Positions 55,521 through 64,000 of a stretch of DNA of 64,000 bases are shown here, one piece after another (the stretch's first letter is position 1; every line of letters starts with the position of its first letter). The translations under genes were made by a program, and so were the position numbers. The DNA comes from Trichosporon coremiiforme. Its lineage: Eukaryota > Basidiomycota > Tremellomycetes > Trichosporonales > Trichosporonaceae. The notes under the pieces were generated by a model that was not told the origin of the DNA, searched no databases, and saw only the letters and a list, made by a program, of their open reading frames with translations. Location of the stretch: positions 742,076-806,075 of the forward strand of contig BCJJ01000019.1 in assembly GCA_039545355.1 (NCBI GenBank). Direction: 5' to 3'.

Positions 55521-55820
55521 ATGCCAGACGACAAGCTCCAGAACGCTCGCGAGACACTCGACAGTGAGTTAGCTAGCTGCCTGTGTAACTGACACTCAGC
55601 GTTGCATGACCTCTCGCAGCTCCTCGGCACTGGTGCGTTACGCGACAACAATGGTCCTGCCAGCTAACTAACGGCAGGCCTCGACAAGCAGACACTCTCC
55701 ATCTGCGTTGGCATGATTGAAGCTGGTGCCAACCCCGATGCTCTCGCTGTGAGTTGTCTTGTCTTTTCCCGGAACTCACGCCAGGCTGTTGTGAAGGAGC
55801 TGAGGAAAGAGAAGGAGTGA
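55521..55820 (+). CDS. MZT1: Mitotic-spindle organizing protein 1 (MOZART1)
   Basis: A 60-residue protein split over four tiny exons: 55521-55563, 55600-55632, 55678-55748 and 55785-55820 (43, 33, 71 and 36 nt), with introns of 36, 45 and 36 nt. Joined, it gives the family core TLHDLSQLLGTGLDKQTL, ICVGMIEAGANPDALA and AVVKELRKEKE, nearly the entire MOZART1 fold. Mzt1 binds the N-terminus of gamma-tubulin complex proteins and recruits the ring complex to spindle pole bodies. Each donor (GTGAGT, GTGCGT, GTGAGT) and acceptor keeps the frame, and the protein has the usual length for fungi (60-80). The gene has no open frame long enough for standard ORF screens. Confidence 0.95.
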
Positions 55821-56003
55821 GAGGCGCGTCATCCTCAATAAGACGCGTCGCAAGTGACCACTCCCTGCCTTCTTCTTGTCTTCCCTCCACTTGTCTTCCT
55901 TCTCTCACCACCCGGGCTCTGTGGACTACACGCACATGTCTAAATCCGTACTGTTGTATCATTCTGCATACTGTACAGCATCTACTTTGATTTTATGAAT
56001 CCA

Positions 56004-57006
56004 TTAGTCGTGCTTGCGGCTGACGCTGAGCGTGAGGGTGGAGGGGAGCTCGGTCTCGCCAACGGACGCAAGCAGCTTGATGCCCGCGATAGTAAAGACG
56101 GCGAGGAGGATGATGGTGCCGAAGAAGAGCGAGAAGTGGACCGAGTAGTCCTTGGGCACGACCTTCTCCCTCTTCTTGAGCAGCTCAGCCAGCGTGTCGC
56201 GCTTCCACGGCGAGGTATCGATGTCCTGCGAGGACTCCTGCGGCATGACGACAAGCACGAGCGGCGAAGCCTCATCCATCGTCATCGCCTTGACGCCTGC
56301 ACGCACGCCAGAGGTAGCAGTCTCCCACAGCTCAGAACCCTTCTCGATGTCGAGTTGCACACGAACGGCGTCCCAGTTGCGCTCGGTCGCGGTCCACATC
56401 GAGTCGGCGAGGGCGACCAGCGAAGCGAGCTCGTGAGAAAGGATAGATCCAGCGCCTGAGGTTAGCTTCTCCAAAACGTCCCGGCAGCTCACGAGAAACG
56501 GCAAAGTCGAGGCTGGTCAAGACCTTGTTGACCTCCGGGATATCGGCGACCTTGGCAAGGGCGTCGCGGGCGGCATCAACATAGGGAGCAAGGACAGAGG
56601 AGGCAGTCGAAGTCTCCATGGTGAAGGCGGGCTCCGCATCGTCAGGAAGGATGACTGCAAGTCAATTGCCGATCAAGACGCGGTCAAACTTACCTTGAGC
56701 GTCGACACCCTCGACAATGACCACACGCGGCCTCTTCTCGTGCTGCCAGACGTTCAACAGGTGTCCCCACAGTCCCTCATCCTGGGGAGTCGGACGGCTC
56801 TCAATTCCGTCTCCAAGGTGGTGCGCAATGACAACCTCGGCCTGCTCAGCGGTGAGCGACGGGGACGAGGAAGAGTCGGAGGGCGGCGGGTACAGGTAAA
56901 CCTGAGCCTGCTGCGCGAGCGCAAGCGGTGCAAGGAGCAGAAGCGACAGTCCTGGGCCATTAGCTTGTGCGATCTAAAACAGGTGTCTGTTGCGACGCTC
57001 ACTCAT
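56004..57006 (-). CDS. Unidentified secretory type I membrane protein
   Basis: Four exons on the minus strand: 57006-57003, 56951-56694, 56654-56493 and 56455-56004, 291 residues. The first coding exon is only ATGA before GTGAGC; splicing creates the signal peptide MRLSLLLLAPLALAQ. A lumenal region follows with QVYLYPPPSDSSS, EVVIAHHLGDG, GLWGHLLNVWQ and RVVIVEGVDA, then helical sequence around SILSHELAS. One span near the C-terminus (SLFFGTIILLAVFTIAGIKLLA) leads to a short tail ending SRKHD. Topology and the VVIVEGVDA segment recall V-ATPase accessory subunit/Voa1 or Big1-type ER proteins, but I do not recognise the family with confidence. It converges on MZT1 and diverges from the gene at 57338. 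Consistent splice phases (1, 1, 1) support the model. Confidence 0.8.
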
Positions 57007-57337
57007 CGTGGCTGTTGAGACCGAAGTAGACGATGCGGCGATGACAGCGGAGTGGCTGATGACGAGGAGTCACCGTCGGATCAGGAGCGATCGCGCTTCG
57101 CTCTGTAATTGGGTTAAGGACCCGATTAGAAAACATGCCCCTTCTGATTCCGCTCCTAATCCCACTTAGGGCTGAGGTTGACGGCAGCCCCGATAGCCAC
57201 GCGGCTGCCAGGCACTGAGGTATCCGTAGTTGCCACCCAGAAAATGTTGAATTTCGTCATGACCCGGGTTCATACTTTCTCCATCCCCGACATCCTCACT
57301 GCTTGATCGACATATTCGCTCCACCACTGTGCTCAGC
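57007..57337. other. Divergent promoter between two unidentified genes
   Basis: 331 bases between start codons of a secretory protein and a probably mitochondrial protein. No extra gene or clear TATA box. Confidence 0.5.
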
Positions 57338-59227
57338 ATGGGCGCTCCAGCATGGAGAGCTCTGCGGCGCGTGTCGCTGCTGTCTGAGCTCTTCGAGGCC
57401 GGTCCGTCCCGGCCGCGAACACTCCGAACGAGCGCGGCATTCGCGGCGAAGCCTGTTTCGACCGCGGGACGTTCATCGACACAGCACGAAAGGCCCCTCG
57501 GCGTCGAGGCGAACGACAGCCCGAAACGGAGAACTAAATACAAGGCCGGCGCTCAACGGCTCTCCTCGCAATACCAGGTCCGCGAAGGGAAGACCAGGAC
57601 GAAGGTCTCGCTGAACAAGATGCTGGATGAGGACACGCTGCCATGGGACGTGCCGGGAGGGGACATGTACGCCGTCTCTGGGGCTGTGAATTGGTGTCTG
57701 TCCAACCCTTCCGGTAACCGGGACCGTCTCGCGCTGCGCCTAGTACACACGCACCTGTCTCTGACGCTGGAGCCGACGCCGCACACGGCACGATACCAGG
57801 CCTCGCGCTCACACCAGTACGGGTGGTTCATGTCGCAATTCCTGCGTGCCGAGGAGCTGACCGAGTCGCTTCACGACAACGCGCAGAGTTTGCTCCAGCG
57901 CCAGATGGCCGAGCGCGTACCGCTCCAGCCATGGATCGTGGGACGCGTGTTCGCCGTCCTCCGGCCGCCGCTGGACGACATCCTCCCTCTACTCCCCGAG
58001 CTCGACAGCCGGAACTACGCCTCGATGCTCCGCCTCATGATCCAGGACTACGCGCCTTCACCGGCCGATCTCCGAGCATACGTCGCGCAGACTCAGGGAC
58101 TAGAGAAAGACTGGACCTACGATGTCCTCGCTGCGCTGGTTTACTCTCACTTCCCGAGTCTCGACTTCCGCGGTGCGCTCGTCGCCCTCGGCGCCCTCCG
58201 CTCAAAGGCGCAAAAGGACAAAGCCGCAGCCCTCGAGAATGGACAGCCCTGGCCACCTACAGATGGAAGCCTCGACGTCCTCAAGAGCTCCTACACGGAC
58301 GTCATGAGCCTGTGGTCCCGCTCGCGCTTCCACCGCACGAAGCGCAACCCGCGGATAAACTCGACAGTGCCCTCGAAGTTGGCCGCGGACCTAGTGCAGC
58401 TTCTGCGCGCGGGCGAGGGGGATGTGGAGCTTCCGTCCGCGTTCTTGAACACGTGGTTCAACGCCGAGCGTATCGCGCAGAACCATGGCAACGTGAACAA
58501 GGTCTGGGAGTACATGTCCGGCAGCAGCATAGACGCTACGCTGGAGGGAGACATCGCGCGCCCCGTCGACCGCGACGCCATCATTGCGTTCCTCAAGTAT
58601 CTGAAAGTGCACAAGACAGAGGCGGAGCGGCACAACCTCCGTCCCCTGCTTGCGCACCTGCCATTTCGGGACGGGAGCGTGCTCAACGCCTTCCTCGCCG
58701 TGCTCGGCGTGCACCCCGACTTGAACCTTGTCATTGCCATCCTGCAGAGCGATCTGTACCTCGACCCGCGCGGCGTAGATCTCTGTTCCGCGGTGGTCAT
58801 ATACCACCTGAGGCGCATCCTCGCGCAGCCGTGGACGACTAGGTCGGTCTTCGTCGACGGGTTCAAGTTTCCCATGGACTCTGGCGGGAGGGGGCACAAT
58901 GTTAGCCTCGAGGAGTGGGACTGGATCGCCAGACTGCTCGGACACCAGGGCACGCCGACGAATATGCCCCTCAGCACGCCGACGGCCGAGCTCGAGGACC
59001 GCGCAGAGGTCGACGTCAACCCCAAGTGGAGCAAGTGGTATGGACCCATGTCCCGCGTTGTTGTCGGAAAGGGCGTGCTTGACGAGAAGATCTCGAGAGT
59101 CAGGCCCGCTCTGACGGAGGCGATCAAGCATGTCACCCAGATACTGGCCAAGCGGGACGGTGTCGACCCTGCGGCCCTCCAGACGAACCTAGAGGAGGCT
59201 CAGCGACTCATCAAGAGCGCGAACTGA
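57338..59227 (+). CDS. Unidentified 629-residue protein, probably mitochondrial
   Basis: A single uninterrupted frame starts at ATG 57338 (MGAPAWRALRRVSLLSEL) and ends TGA. The N-terminal 50 residues are basic with Ser/Arg and few acidic residues (RPRTLRTSAAFAAKPVS), typical of a mitochondrial presequence. The remainder looks helical and carries repeated segments such as LRAEELTESLHDNAQSLL, LDSRNYASMLRLMIQDY and VNKVWEYMSGSS, the style of helical-repeat (PPR/TPR-like) organelle RNA factors, but no repeat matches clearly. It lacks membrane spans. Roles in mitochondrial RNA processing or translation are possible and not shown. Gene reality is strong (long frame, consistent codon use); function unknown. 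Confidence 0.75.
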   Translation: MGAPAWRALRRVSLLSELFEAGPSRPRTLRTSAAFAAKPVSTAGRSSTQHERPLGVEANDSPKRRTKYKAGAQRLSSQYQVREGKTRTKVSLNKMLDEDTLPWDVPGGDMYAVSGAVNWCLSNPSGNRDRLALRLVHTHLSLTLEPTPHTARYQASRSHQYGWFMSQFLRAEELTESLHDNAQSLLQRQMAERVPLQPWIVGRVFAVLRPPLDDILPLLPELDSRNYASMLRLMIQDYAPSPADLRAYVAQTQGLEKDWTYDVLAALVYSHFPSLDFRGALVALGALRSKAQKDKAAALENGQPWPPTDGSLDVLKSSYTDVMSLWSRSRFHRTKRNPRINSTVPSKLAADLVQLLRAGEGDVELPSAFLNTWFNAERIAQNHGNVNKVWEYMSGSSIDATLEGDIARPVDRDAIIAFLKYLKVHKTEAERHNLRPLLAHLPFRDGSVLNAFLAVLGVHPDLNLVIAILQSDLYLDPRGVDLCSAVVIYHLRRILAQPWTTRSVFVDGFKFPMDSGGRGHNVSLEEWDWIARLLGHQGTPTNMPLSTPTAELEDRAEVDVNPKWSKWYGPMSRVVVGKGVLDEKISRVRPALTEAIKHVTQILAKRDGVDPAALQTNLEEAQRLIKSAN

Positions 59228-59394
59228 CTGATATGAGAGGAGTGTTGTAGCTGTTGTCACATTATGCATTGCCATTCGCATCTCCACGTCAGTGTTTGCG
59301 TGGGTAACGCTGTGCTCCGTTTAGTTGCGTCTCGGCGTGCCGCTCAAGTGAATATGGTGCATAATGTCTACAGATGGTCGTGAAATGAGTGTAT

Positions 59395-60537
59395 TTAGAG
59401 GACTGTCCGTCAGCTCGATGACCTTTAGGCATATATAGCTCACTAGCATTGACAATGTTGCCCGCGATGGCCGAGCCGAATCCGAATCCAGCACCGGTGA
59501 CAGCCGCGTTACCGAGCTTTTGGAGTCAGCATGGAGTGAAGCGGGTTGAGAGGGAGTGAGTGTTGAAGAGAGGGGTGCCTCGAGGAGGCGTGAGGCTGCC
59601 CAGCAGCACACGCCTTCCGCTTGAGACACGCACTGGGTGTGCCGTCTAGCGACGGTACGCGTACTGGGGTTCAGATCCTTGGACGAGGAGATACTCACCT
59701 GGCCGCCCATTTTGCCGAACTTGCCCTTCTTCTCCTCCTGGGGCTGGACGATGACCGTCTGCGGCTGCTGGGCCTGGTACGCCGGCGCCTGGTATGACGG
59801 CACGGGGGCATACTGCTGGTACGCGGGACCGCCAGGCGGCTGGCCGTAGGCAACACCTCCAGGAGGCTGGTAGGTCGAGACGGCTGAGGTCGGTGCCGAG
59901 CGCTTCTCGCTCTTACTTGATTTGTCAGCCATTGCACCGAGACGTCTTAGCTCACATCTTCTCCACGTAGTTGGCAGGGAAGAGTCCGGTCTTGGGAGCG
60001 CCCTCAACGCGGCCCCGGAACCACTGGTCATTGACCTCCTCGTCGATGATGATAGTGTCACCGGCGCGGAACTGGAGGTCGTCTGCCTCGCCGCCCTGGT
60101 AGTCCCAGAGGGCACGGGCGCGGTTGAGCTGGGGCTCAGGGGTCGACCTCACAGGCAGCGAGGGAACCACGGCCTTCTCGTTGACGGTGGGCGAGGGGCT
60201 GGCGCCAGAGCCGTTAACACTGAGGGCGTTCATGGCCTTCGGGAGGTCCGTGTCTGCTGTCAGCTCGGGAGAGTCTACCCACAGCTCGTCATTCACGGCC
60301 ACAGCACAAGAGGAAGCGCTGCGAAGGTACAAATGACGGCACAAGGAGATACGCACTGCCGGTGGAGGCCGCCGTGATCAGTGACGGGAAGGTCGTGTAC
60401 GGGTTCGGCAGTTTGGAGCGGATGACCTCGGCGTCTGCATGCTGGATGAGGCCCAGGCTCTCGAGGAGCTGGACGCTGGAGAGGGTCTGCGCGATGAGAT
60501 GAGAAGCCAGAGTCTGGCCGGGCTGTTGCTGGCTCAT
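59395..60537 (-). CDS. LSB1: SH3-domain actin regulator, Lsb1/Pin3-like
   Basis: Five exons on the minus strand: 60537-60357, 60253-59956, 59915-59699, 59516-59444 and 59402-59395, 258 residues (yeast Lsb1 241). Residues 1-60 are helical (QTLASHLIAQTLSSVQLLES); the SH3 domain at about 112-162 has ARALWDYQGGEADDLQFRAGD, VNDQWFRGRVEG and GLFPANYVEKI. A Pro/Gln/Tyr-rich part follows (PPGGPAYQQYAP; AYQAQQPQTV), then GKFGKMGGQ-LGNAAVTGAG and the conserved end NIVNAIL, for which the last coding exon is just 8 nt. Two acceptors are AAG instead of CAG. Lsb1/Pin3 bind Las17/WASP, tune actin assembly in endocytosis and can seed prion-like aggregates in yeast. The Gln-rich part here is short. Confidence 0.88.
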
Positions 60538-60983
60538 GCTGATTCGGGGTGTTAACGTGTGCCCTTCGAAACGGTTTGTTGTGACTGATATTTGGCGCGC
60601 GCTGGTGAGTTTCAGAATTACTTCGCCAGACTGTCGAGTAGTTGCTGATCAAAAGTAAGGAGTGTTAACGTCGCGCGCGCAAGGAATACGCGGTGGTGTG
60701 TGAGGATGAGGAAGTAATGAGGTATGAAGTCAAAGTTACGGCCGAAGGCTAGTTGTGAACTGTGCGGATCGCATAAGTGGCAAACTGCGGTACGGAACAC
60801 ACGTAGCCTGCTGCTTTTCACGTGCTTGGCGTCATACCAGACACAGCCCCGGGTATCAACCGCCCCATTCTCATTACGACCTGACGCTGACAATCTCATT
60901 CATGCTGCGCGCCCCTGCATGGTTCGCTGATCTGCGCACCGCAATGGGTAGGAGTTTTATTTCGTTCCATAGACATACTATAT
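60538..60983. other. Intergenic between the SH3-protein gene and ADE12
   Basis: 446 bases, promoter of the SH3 gene and 3' end of ADE12. No gene seen. Confidence 0.45.
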
Positions 60984-62671
60984 CTAGTAGACGGTGATGG
61001 TGCTCTCGCGAGCGGGGCCAACACCAATGTACTGAACCTTGACACCGAGGTAATTCTCGATGAAGTGGACGTACTTCTTGCAGTTCTCAGGGAGAGCCTC
61101 GAAGCTACGGATACCAGTGATGTCAGATTTCCAGCCGGGAAGGGTCTCGTACACAACCTCGACCTCAGCGAGGCGGTCAAGGTCAGCGGGGAAGCCCTCG
61201 ATCTCGACACCGTTGAGCTTGTAGCCAACGGCAACCTTGATCTCCTCAAAGCCGTCCATGACGTCGAGCTTCGTGAGGTTGATCGAGGTGTAGCCATTGA
61301 TCATGGTCGAGTAACGGCAGACAACAAGGTCGAGCCATCCACAGCGACGACGACGGCCGGTGACGGTACCGTACTCGGCACCGACCTCCTGGAGGGTGGT
61401 GCCGACGTCGTTGAGCTGCTCGGTGGGGAAAGGTCCGCCACCGACACGGGTGGTGTAGGCCTTGATGACACCGATGGCACGCTTGATGGCGAAGGGAGGA
61501 ATACCCAGACCAGTGCAGACACCGCCGATGGTGGTGCTGGACGAGGTCACGAAGGGATAAGTTCCGTAGTCAATGTCGAGCATGAGCGCGTTGGCACCCT
61601 CGACAAGGACCTTCTTGCCAGTGGCAAGCTTGTTGTGCAGCCAGGTGGGGCCGTCGACGACGTGGGGGCGGAGACGCTCGGCGAAAGCCTGGAGCATCTC
61701 GATCTCACCCTCAGTGTCGAACTCGAAGTGGCCGTAACGCTTGAAGCGTCCCTCGACAAGCTTGCGGAACTTGGCGGGGAACGACGGGTCGTAGAGGTGG
61801 TGAACACGGAGACCCGAGCGCGAGGCCTTGGACGAGTAAGCGGGACCAATGCCCTTCTTGGTGGTGCCAATAGACGAGCCACCAAGCTCGATCTCCTTGA
61901 GACCGTCAACGATCTGGTGGAAGCCCATGACCAGGTGCGCGCGGTCCGAGATGAACAGACGGTCGGCGACCTTGAGTCCTGATTCGTCAGTAAGCCGGTC
62001 ACCAAACACCCAGGCAATTCATTGCCAAGAGTTTACATTAAGGCTACCGCGCCGCTGGCGCGCAGCAGCATTGAGGACACTCACCCTTGCGCTCGAGAGT
62101 GTCAAGCTCGTTGAAGAGCGAAGGAACATGGACAACGACACCAGAGCCGATGAAAGCCTCAACCTTGGGGTTGATCAGACCCGAAGGAAGGAGGTTGAAG
62201 GCGTAGGTGGTCTTCTCGCCCTTGTCATTCTTAACAACGATGGTGTGGCCGGCATTGTTACCGCCAGCGCAGCGGGCGCAGACATCTGCGTCCGCCGCGA
62301 GGATGTCGACAAGTTTGCCCTTGCCCTCATCGCCCCACTGGGCTCCGAGGCTAGATGTCAGCGGTTGTGGGTCGGGGTGAGTCGTCGCGCGCGGAGCGAG
62401 AACGTCCCGGGAGACACTGCGAGAGGACCGATGTGGCTACGAGAACACCTCTGGTTCATGATGATGCCCTCGTGTGCATCCCCATGTACCCCGGTCGTTG
62501 TAGACGCCCGGGTCGCTCATTGCAATGTACAGGCGGGGTTCCGGACCGGAAACGTTCAAACAACTCGCCGATCTCGAGAATACGTACACAACGGAAACCC
62601 CTTCCGGAGCTGCAATGTCAGCGGAGGTCCAAGTGTCACCAGTGGGTGAGCGTCAGCTTACCTTGAGCCAT
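60984..62671 (-). CDS. ADE12: Adenylosuccinate synthase
   Basis: Four exons on the minus strand: 62671-62662, 62609-62588, 62350-62085 and 61978-60984, 430 residues, the normal size. The N-terminus is assembled from a 10-nt and a 22-nt exon, giving [11 protein letters not shown] joined to [17 protein letters not shown], the GTP-binding loop. Further signatures: [16 protein letters not shown] with the catalytic region, [43 protein letters not shown], and C-terminal [15 protein letters not shown]. It joins aspartate to IMP using GTP, the first step from IMP to AMP. The stop TAG follows ESTITVY. Donor and acceptor phases (1, 2, 1) agree along the chain. Secure. Confidence 0.95.
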
Positions 62672-63168
62672 GATAGGGGTGAACGTCGTCAGGACGATGC
62701 AAAGAACAAACGACAAGACGTTGGGGCTGAAAGCCCGCAGGGCCGATTCGCCCAGCTCCTAGCACGCCACAAGAAAATCCATTCCCATCGGGCCTATACT
62801 CCGACTCGATGAAATGTGCGTAGTCACCAGCCATTTACACGTCACACTTTGATAAGGAACAGCCACGCGCTATGACAAGCCTGCAGCCACAGACCGTTCG
62901 GCTATGTGAGTACCAGGCCGCCCCATACCTTCCGCGATTCGTCGGCCGGCCGCAGTACGACACCTGCGATAGGCGATCACATTGATCAAGCGGGTCATCG
63001 AACCGAGCTTGTCCTCTTGCTCGACACAGATCAGTGTTGACACCCGCTGGAACTCTGCCAGTCGGCGTCTGCAACCGCTATGCAAATAAAATTCTGTGCC
63101 TACGTCTCTACTGCATGCATGCCTTTTATCTACGGCCCGTTTATCATAGTCTACTATAAACGAACTGT
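62672..63168. other. Intergenic between ADE12 and ETF-beta
   Basis: 497 bases, ADE12 promoter and the ETF-beta 3' end; no gene seen. Confidence 0.45.
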
Positions 63169-64000
63169 TTAGAGGACGCCAGCCTCCTTGATCTTGGAGA
63201 CAAGCTCGGCGACGGACTCGACCTGGCTCTGTCAGCTGCACGTTACTGGCAGGGAAGCTCACCTTGCCACCACCCTGGCGCTCGGGAGGAGACGAAACGG
63301 AGATGGTCTCGAGGCGGGGGGTGATGTCGATGCCAAGATCCTCGGGGGAGAGGGTCTCGACCTTCTTCTTCTTGGCCTTCATGATGTTGGGCTGCGGGGT
63401 CAGCTAAGCACTCAAGGACGGTTCCGAAATCGCTTGCATACGTACGAGGGAGGCGTAACGGGGCTCTGTACTGTCAGCTATGCTCATCAAGGTAGCTAGA
63501 TCGCTGCTAAAAATGCGATTGCGGATGTGGTAGTCATTCCCGAGTCCGTTCGGGCAAAGAACCCGAAAGGCGAACTACCATCCGCAAAGCCGCTAACAAT
63601 CGCGAAAAGTGAAAACTCACCGTTGAGACGAAGGTCAGTGGTGACGATGAGGGGAAGCTTGGTCTTGAGCTCCTCAAGACCACCGTCGATCTCACGGGTG
63701 ACCTTAGCGGCACCATCGGCAGAGACGTCAAGCTTCGAGGCGAACGAAGCCTGGGGCCAGTTAAGGAGACCCGCGAGCATACCACCGGTGGCTCCCGAGT
63801 CGTCGTCGATAGCCTGCTTGCCGAGGATGACAAGGTCGGTCTTGCCGTCACGCTCGATGACCTTCTTGATGGCCTCGGCGACGGCAAGGGGCTCGACAGT
63901 AACGTTGTCGGGAACCTTGACGTGGATACCGGTGTCGGCACCCATGGCGAGGGCGGTACGGAGGGTGTCAACGGCCTTGGCGGGACCGACGGTGAAGGCA
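63169..64000 (-). CDS. ETFB: Electron transfer flavoprotein subunit beta (5' partial)
   Basis: The gene runs off the window end, so the N-terminus is missing. Exons on the minus strand: 64000-63621 (partial), 63465-63446 (20 nt), 63391-63263 and 63222-63169. The visible protein begins FTVGPAKAVDTLRTALAMGAD and includes LVILGKQAIDDDSGATGGM, the adenine-nucleotide/FAD-binding loop, LPLIVTTDLRLN, the recognition-loop region EPRYASL-PNIMKAKKKK and a C-terminus KIKEAGVL. ETF-beta pairs with ETF-alpha in the mitochondrial matrix and carries electrons from acyl-CoA and other dehydrogenases to ETF-ubiquinone oxidoreductase. The 20-nt exon encodes only EPRYASL and is required to keep the loop. Secure. 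Confidence 0.94.

Noticed and set aside
1..64000. Transposons, rRNA, CRISPR arrays, centromere or telomere repeats
   Set aside because: None was found; there are only short tandem repeats, and CRISPR is not expected in a fungal nuclear genome.

Overview
This window is nuclear DNA of a GC-rich basidiomycete fungus, most likely a Tremellomycete and perhaps a Trichosporonales yeast. The evidence is dense genes split by many 36-100 nt introns with GTGAGT-type donors and a CTGAC/CTAAC branch site just before the acceptor, introns in all three tRNA genes, and a complex I subunit (which budding yeasts of the Saccharomyces type lack). The lineage is inferred from gene style and content; no rRNA or other marker is present.

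Layout. 1-2.5 kb: the tail of an unidentified Pro/Gln-rich protein and an Sfk1/DRAM-type membrane protein. 2.5-9.1 kb: a long stretch with no supportable gene but several short direct repeats and a probable 5' leader intron. 9.1-20.6 kb: an Sds3-like deacetylase-complex subunit, OST1, a CRAL-TRIO (Sec14-like) protein and a His-rich low-complexity protein. 21.2-26.5 kb: intron-containing tRNA-Ala and tRNA-Pro, then 4.6 kb without a recognisable gene. 26.5-34.6 kb: an Ala/Gly/Ser-rich secreted, probably GPI-anchored protein, a GT34 glycosyltransferase, OST3, a divergent GatC/uS11m pair for mitochondrial translation, a complex I accessory subunit and tRNA-Gly. 34.8-43.4 kb: D-lactate dehydrogenase, an Hmo1-like HMG-box protein, a Rho GTPase, prohibitin-2 and aspartate-semialdehyde dehydrogenase. 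44.4-52.1 kb: a DUF1275 membrane protein and a lam-type locus. 52.3-64 kb: EMC4, a membrane-anchored ubiquitin protease, MOZART1, an unidentified secretory protein, an unidentified probably mitochondrial protein, an Lsb1/Pin3-like SH3 protein, adenylosuccinate synthase and the 3' part of ETF-beta.

The most interesting group is the lam-type locus. A LamB/YcsF protein (PxpA family) is transcribed divergently from a 1232-residue protein that joins biotin carboxylase, KipA/PxpC, KipI/PxpB and a biotin carrier domain and has no amidase. In Aspergillus nidulans, lamA and lamB are likewise divergent and are needed to use 2-pyrrolidinone; the bacterial PxpABC relatives open 5-oxoproline. The pair is therefore a good candidate for a biotin-dependent lactam-opening system, with the adjacent DUF1275 protein as a possible transporter.

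Other themes are glycosylation and secretion (OST1, OST3, GT34, EMC4, the GPI-type protein) and mitochondrial function (GatC, uS11m, complex I subunit, DLD1, PHB2, ETF-beta). Several genes have coding exons of 4-22 nt, so open-frame searches miss their true ends. All splice sites were read by eye from sequence and frame continuity.
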